Shown here: in pieces, positions 58,765 through 64,000 of the stretch
Numbering within the stretch: the first letter of the stretch is position 1
How the letters are laid out: the number at the start of each line of letters is the position of its first letter
Source of the DNA: Ruminococcus sp. UBA1409
GTDB taxonomy: Bacteria; Bacillota; Clostridia; Oscillospirales; Ruminococcaceae
Assembly (NCBI GenBank): GCA_002305045.1
Contig: DBPX01000016.1
Coordinates: forward strand, 245,872-309,871
DNA length: 64,000 nt
Direction: 5' to 3'
The notes under the pieces: generated by a model
Database searches by the model: none
Told to the model about the DNA's origin: nothing
What the model saw: the letters and a program-made list of their open reading frames with translations, nothing else
Made by a program: the position numbers and the translations under genes

Positions 58765-59457
58765 TTACTGCTTGCGGGGGTCGATGTACTTAGCGGCATC
58801 GTCAAATCTGCCGTAATGACCCATAGCCTTGTTGTATGCGGTTGTAGGATCGTCGCCCTTCTTGATGAAGTCTGTCATCTTGCCAAGCGAGACAAACTCA
58901 TAGCCTATAACCTGATCGTCCTCGTCAAGAGCCATCCTTGTGACATAGCCCTCAGCCATCTCAAGATATCTGACTCCCTTTGCCTTGGTGCCGTACATCG
59001 TTCCGACCTGGCTTCTTGTACCCTTGCCGAGATCCTCAAGACCCGCGCCAATGGAAAGACCGTCCTCAGAGAAGGCGGACTGGCTTCTGCCGTAAGCGAT
59101 CTGAAGGAAAAGCTCACGCATAGCGGTGTTTATGGCGTCGCAGACAAGGTCGGTGTTAAGAGCCTCCAAAACGGTCTTGCCGGGAAGTATCTCAGCAGCC
59201 ATGGCCGCAGAGTGGGTCATACCGGAGCAGCCGATGGTCTCAACCAGAGCCTCCTCAATGATGCCCTCCTTAATGTTCAGGGAAAGCTTGCAAGCTCCCT
59301 GCTGAGGCGCGCACCAGCCGATACCGTGGGTAAAGCCGCTGATGTCCTTGATTTCCTTGGACTGAACCCACTTGCCCTCCTCGGGGATCGGAGCAGGACC
59401 GTGCTTGGGACCTTTAGCCACACAGCACATCTGTTCAACTTCGCGTGAATAATTCAT
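58765..59457 (-). CDS. NifU-like iron-sulfur cluster scaffold protein
   Basis: A 230-residue homologue of the NifU/IscU N-terminal scaffold family. It starts MNYSREVEQMCCVAKG. Candidate cluster Cys residues are in MCCVAKG, GWCAPQQGACKL and ETIGCSGMTHSAAMAAEILPG, the last resembling the IscU helix motif. Downstream is the block AYGRSQSAFSEDGLSIG and a C-terminus with KGDDPTTAYNKAMGHYG. It is larger than IscU (about 130 residues) and belongs to the group always paired with GGGtGRT proteins. It has a strong promoter (59498-59526) and GAAAGGAG ribosome binding site. A diverged copy of this promoter and start lies at 61691-61781. Confidence 0.9.
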   Translation of the reverse strand: MNYSREVEQMCCVAKGPKHGPAPIPEEGKWVQSKEIKDISGFTHGIGWCAPQQGACKLSLNIKEGIIEEALVETIGCSGMTHSAAMAAEILPGKTVLEALNTDLVCDAINTAMRELFLQIAYGRSQSAFSEDGLSIGAGLEDLGKGTRSQVGTMYGTKAKGVRYLEMAEGYVTRMALDEDDQVIGYEFVSLGKMTDFIKKGDDPTTAYNKAMGHYGRFDDAAKYIDPRKQ

Positions 59458-59497
59458 AAGATAAAATCTCCTTTCGATTATCTTGGAACACAGTGTT

Positions 59498-59526
59498 ATT
59501 ATACATCATTTTGTCCGTTTTGACAA
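59498..59526 (-). promoter_or_regulatory. Promoter of the scaffold-GGGtGRT operon
   Basis: The minus strand has TTGTCA (59526-59521), a 17-nt spacer and TATAAT (59503-59498). Upstream, 59527-59729 contains no gene; two copies of TGCATCCGCA (about 59603 and 59697) are the only repeat noted. Confidence 0.85.
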
Positions 59527-59729
59527 GCTATTTTTGATAATCTTTTTTAGCACGCAAGACTCATATATACAGTCGCTCCGCCCTGACAGCATACTTAGTC
59601 TTGCATCCGCAAGCGTTATAAACCCATCATTATGCCTGATCCGCACGGTTTATAAGCTTATTTCTAATTGCGACAATGCTTAGTTATGTATAATTTGCAT
59701 CCGCATATACGCCAAGCGAAAAAAACTGC

Positions 59730-59761
59730 AAAAAAGGCGAGAGCCGTGAAATGCCCTCGCC
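59730..59761 (-). terminator. Terminator of the M23/lipoprotein operon
   Basis: The minus strand reads GGCGAG, an interior pairing GGC/GCC and CTCGCC, followed by TTTTTT, with arms at 59756-59761 and 59736-59741. Confidence 0.8.
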
Positions 59762-59802
59762 CGAACCGCTGCGTGCTGAAAAGCAGCAGCTTGATATTGC
59801 GG

Positions 59803-60669
59803 TTATTCCTCCACGCCGGGATTATCTTCCACGGCAGGAGCCTGCGCTTGCGAAAGCTCATAATCTCCTGAGGCATACGCCTGTATCTTGCCCTTCATCG
59901 CCGCCTTTGCCTCAAGGCTCATCGGCGCTGCGTTGTAATACGGCACTCTTGACTCAACATCGGCAGCGGTTATCCCGTTTGAAATGTAATCCGATATCGG
60001 ATGAGAATATATCCAATACAGTGAGTAGAGGTTGTCGCCCTTTCTTATAGCGGTTTCACTTGCAAAGTGCGCGGCTACGGCCTCCGTATCATCAGAAAGA
60101 ATCAAATCTATCTCCTCGTCGGTAAAATCATCCTCTCGTCCGTTTCTTAGACCCACCAATATTTCACGGACTGTTTCATCAGGCACATCAAAATACCTTA
60201 TAAACGAATAAAGATTTGCAGCTTCGTCAATGGCGGTGTAATCTGAATATCCGGTAGATGTAGAATATGCCCATTCAATCGCCGTGTCATATCCAACATA
60301 TTCAAGGAAGGAAATATTAATGCCATTCAGTTTTGAGTTCACGATTGAAACAATGTACGAATTTCCATCTCCTCCTCCACTTATTGATAGTTCAGGCATA
60401 ACCTCATAATTCGCCGGTTCTATGTCATTCCAGTCAACAGGTTCTTCTTTTTCCTCAGTCGATTCTTCCGGGACGTCCTCTATTATGTCCTCACTCAATA
60501 TCGGTTCATCAACAGGCTCAGTCTGTTCTGAAGAGGTGTTCTCGGTTACTGCCGGCTCTGTTCCAGGAGCATCAATGTTGTTCTGAGCCGTATTCGCACA
60601 GCCGAAAAGCATTGTAGCTGCTACAACTAAAGACAGCATAATACAAAATACTCGAGTAATTTTAAGCAT
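59803..60669 (-). CDS. Lipoprotein of unknown function
   Basis: The 288-residue protein has a lipoprotein signal (hydrophobic MLSLVVAATMLFGC, lipobox Cys at 24), an acidic Glu/Pro/Thr linker to about residue 80, and a soluble domain to 270 without a recognised family. That domain contains NGINISFLEYVGYDTAIEWAYS and ADVESRVPYYNAAPM. A Gln/Ala/Pro-rich acidic tail ends the protein. It lies 12 nt after the M23 peptidase gene, so they are one operon and probably both act at the cell surface. The first part is AT-rich relative to the neighbouring genes, suggesting acquisition. Confidence 0.8.
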   Translation of the reverse strand: MLKITRVFCIMLSLVVAATMLFGCANTAQNNIDAPGTEPAVTENTSSEQTEPVDEPILSEDIIEDVPEESTEEKEEPVDWNDIEPANYEVMPELSISGGGDGNSYIVSIVNSKLNGINISFLEYVGYDTAIEWAYSTSTGYSDYTAIDEAANLYSFIRYFDVPDETVREILVGLRNGREDDFTDEEIDLILSDDTEAVAAHFASETAIRKGDNLYSLYWIYSHPISDYISNGITAADVESRVPYYNAAPMSLEAKAAMKGKIQAYASGDYELSQAQAPAVEDNPGVEE

Positions 60670-60681
60670 CTTTTCTCCTCC

Positions 60682-61605
60682 TTATGATGTAAATGATATG
60701 CCATGAAATACAAGTGTCGGGTCTATTGTATTGTCTTCGTCAAGGTCCGTGCCGGCATAAGCGCCAATAGTGTTGATATCATAATGCAAATGATACGCGC
60801 CCGGACTACCTTCATCACTAACAGTGCCTATTTCTTCTCCTGTATTTACGATATCGCCACACTGCAACCCATTATCGTCAATATACATATGTAAAAATCT
60901 ACTTGTGTATCCATTCCCGTGATCAATAGCAACGCATGTGGTCACATTATCTGAAAACAATTCGTTTTTAATCACCTCACCAGACAAAGTATTATATACA
61001 GGGTACCCCTCTATTTCGCCCGGTGTACCGGTTGTAATGTCAATGGCATAATGATAGTCGCCATTTCCACGATACTCGCCATACAGGCTAGATAGATATG
61101 TTGCCATATAGGGAGACTTAAACATATACTCAAATGGTGATGATGCAGACACTGTATATGTTCCAGTAATAGTTATATCCTCATCAGATGTGTTCTGTAC
61201 TCTGAATTGATGCACTCCAAGGTATATAACTGATAGCGTAGTAGATAAGCTACCATTATTTCTTGTATAGTTTAAAAAAGTATTTTTAGGTGTTAGTAAA
61301 CCTATCTTTACACTTGCGTCTGTAGGCGTATATGACATGTTAAATGTGACAGTATCTCCTTCAGACATGAAAATCTTTGTTGCACCGGTTAACGTCTCTC
61401 CAGCCCCAACCGTCCAGTTAACACTATACGTCTTATTCATTACAAGAGAATACATATCCGGTTCTTGAAGTTCAATAACCTCTCCTACCTGATCTGCATC
61501 AGTGTTAACTTTCTCATCATGTGGCTCGTCAACAGCAATAGTGTTTACTGTTAGGCTCATGATGATCAGTATTACGATTATGCCGAGGTAAAATTTGTTT
61601 TTCAC
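60682..61605 (-). CDS. Secreted M23 (LytM-type) peptidase
   Basis: M23 zinc endopeptidases cleave peptidoglycan cross-bridges or act as envelope regulators. The 307-residue product has an N-terminal signal or anchor (FYLGIIVILIIMSLTVNTIA), a non-catalytic beta-rich region (about 50-155) and a C-terminal M23 domain. The metal ligands appear as the H-x3-D motif in DYHYAIDI and the H-x-H motif in AYHLHYDI, with HGNGYTSRFLHM between, so the enzyme is probably active. GTG 61605 follows AAAAGGAAT. The gene is clearly AT-rich (frequent AAT, ATA, TTA codons) compared with all surrounding genes. It is co-transcribed with the downstream lipoprotein gene. Confidence 0.88.
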   Translation of the reverse strand: MKNKFYLGIIVILIIMSLTVNTIAVDEPHDEKVNTDADQVGEVIELQEPDMYSLVMNKTYSVNWTVGAGETLTGATKIFMSEGDTVTFNMSYTPTDASVKIGLLTPKNTFLNYTRNNGSLSTTLSVIYLGVHQFRVQNTSDEDITITGTYTVSASSPFEYMFKSPYMATYLSSLYGEYRGNGDYHYAIDITTGTPGEIEGYPVYNTLSGEVIKNELFSDNVTTCVAIDHGNGYTSRFLHMYIDDNGLQCGDIVNTGEEIGTVSDEGSPGAYHLHYDINTIGAYAGTDLDEDNTIDPTLVFHGISFTS

Positions 61606-61690
61606 ATTTGATCATTCCTTTTCTTGTATTATACAATAATAATCTTATGTGCATCGTGCATCACAGACTATTAATTAGTACCTAATATTT

Positions 61691-61711
61691 TTATTCGCAT
61701 GAATAATTCAT
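61691..61711 (-). pseudogene. Orphan start of a duplicated Fe-S scaffold gene
   Basis: This six-codon frame reads MNYSCE then stop. The true scaffold gene at 59457 starts MNYSRE; the first 12 bases (ATGAATTATTCA) are identical, as is the preceding GAAAGGAG ribosome binding site (about 61720-61727). The rest of the coding region is missing. It is best read as the left-over start of a second copy of that gene, now upstream of the M23/lipoprotein operon. Confidence 0.7.
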
Positions 61712-61752
61712 AAATGTAAACTCCTTTCAGTATTCTCTAAACGCATATCCAT

Positions 61753-61781
61753 ATTTTACACCAGTTTTCACGGTTTGACAA
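61753..61781 (-). promoter_or_regulatory. Diverged duplicate of the scaffold-gene promoter, now upstream of M23
   Basis: The minus strand has TTGTCA (61781-61776), a 17-nt spacer and TAAAAT (61758-61753). The upstream flank (AAAAAGATT, then CAAAAA) also matches the 59498-59526 promoter. It points at the M23/lipoprotein genes. A second, weaker -10 (TATAAT on the minus strand near 61641-61646) sits closer to M23; 61606-61690 otherwise holds no gene. Confidence 0.65.
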
Positions 61782-61928
61782 GCCTTTTTGCCAATCTTTT
61801 TGGCTGGACCAAGAAGCGTGGCTTAGGCATGGCTTTTTACCCTGCTTTTTGAGCTAACTTCGTCCCCGAGCAGCCGCAGGGTTAAAAAATTAAACCCCGT
61901 GGATTGACGGATTGATTAATATTATCAC

Positions 61929-61957
61929 TTGCCTTTTGTGGTTTATTGTGCTAAAAT
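61929..61957 (+). promoter_or_regulatory. Promoter of the GH2 gene
   Basis: TTGCCT (61929-61934), a 17-nt spacer and TAAAAT (61952-61957) lie about 50 nt before the ATG. Between 61782 and 61928 no gene is seen. Confidence 0.6.
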
Positions 61958-61980
61958 GAAACGGCAGGTTTAAATCCTAA

Positions 61981-64000
<2,020 letters not shown>

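Overview
The window looks like the chromosome of a spore-forming, anaerobic Clostridia member, most likely from the Oscillospirales/Ruminococcaceae side. The evidence is: dipicolinate synthase genes (dpaA, dpaB) and a 29-residue SpoVM-like gene; the gmk-rpoZ-priA-def-fmt-rsmB-rlmN-prpC-prkC-rsgA order shared with Bacillus and Clostridia; remA; a very large 2-hydroxyacyl-CoA dehydratase-activator protein; a GGGtGRT protein; and many intracellular glycoside hydrolases. No rRNA, tRNA, CRISPR array, transposase or intact integrase was seen.

Layout. 1-1709: 5'-truncated maf, a small conserved protein and a lipid kinase (+). 1774-6969 (-): an ABC transporter fusion, then rpiB, tsaB, tsaE and a dCMP-deaminase-type gene. 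7106-11310 (+): rsmE, an acidic Cys-rich membrane-anchored protein, then metF, a stand-alone methionine synthase reactivation domain, a small membrane protein and a flavin reductase. 11388-15509 (-): an exported GH95 enzyme with an inserted discoidin-like domain, and an ArgC-like protein lacking its catalytic residues. 15664-18266 (+): ECF sigma factor and membrane anti-sigma-like partner. 18320-22582 (-): a divergent type IIA topoisomerase pair. 22751-26974 (+): GH43 and GH31. 27120-32171 (+): the giant dehydratase-activator protein behind tandem palindromic repeats, then ybaK. 32240-33107 (-): a cupin and an Rrf2 regulator, with a consensus promoter overlapped by two matching inverted repeats. 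33228-37199 (+): CapA-like protein, methyltransferase, guaA. 37200-37823: apparent scar next to guaA, an alcohol dehydrogenase tail and a hairpin-rich stretch. 37882-38846 (-): three small unknown proteins. 38864-40167 (+): phosphoesterase and araD. 40216-41700 (-): DUF1846 protein. 41914-43429 (+): dpaAB. 43568-56607 (-): the long housekeeping cluster yicC-remA-gmk-rpoZ-priA-def-fmt-(zinc protease)-rsmB-rlmN-prpC-prkC-rsgA-spoVM. 56855-57527 (+): HD-domain protein. 57745-59457 (-): GGGtGRT protein and NifU-like scaffold. 59803-61605 (-): AT-rich lipoprotein and M23 peptidase. 61929-64000 (+): 3'-truncated LacZ-type GH2.

How genes work together. GH95 (fucose), GH2 (galactose), GH31 (xylose or glucose), GH43 (arabinose or xylose) and AraD together would suit the side chains of plant xyloglucan or similar polymers; only GH95 is visibly exported. 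dpaAB and spoVM converge on one terminator and both serve late sporulation.

Most notable observations: spoVM hidden as a very short ORF; an ArgC-like pseudoenzyme; the Rrf2-cupin regulatory module; a diverged second copy of the promoter and start of the Fe-S scaffold gene ahead of the AT-rich M23/lipoprotein pair, where it now encodes only six codons; and four 16-bp palindromic repeats at the transcription start of the giant dehydratase-activator gene.
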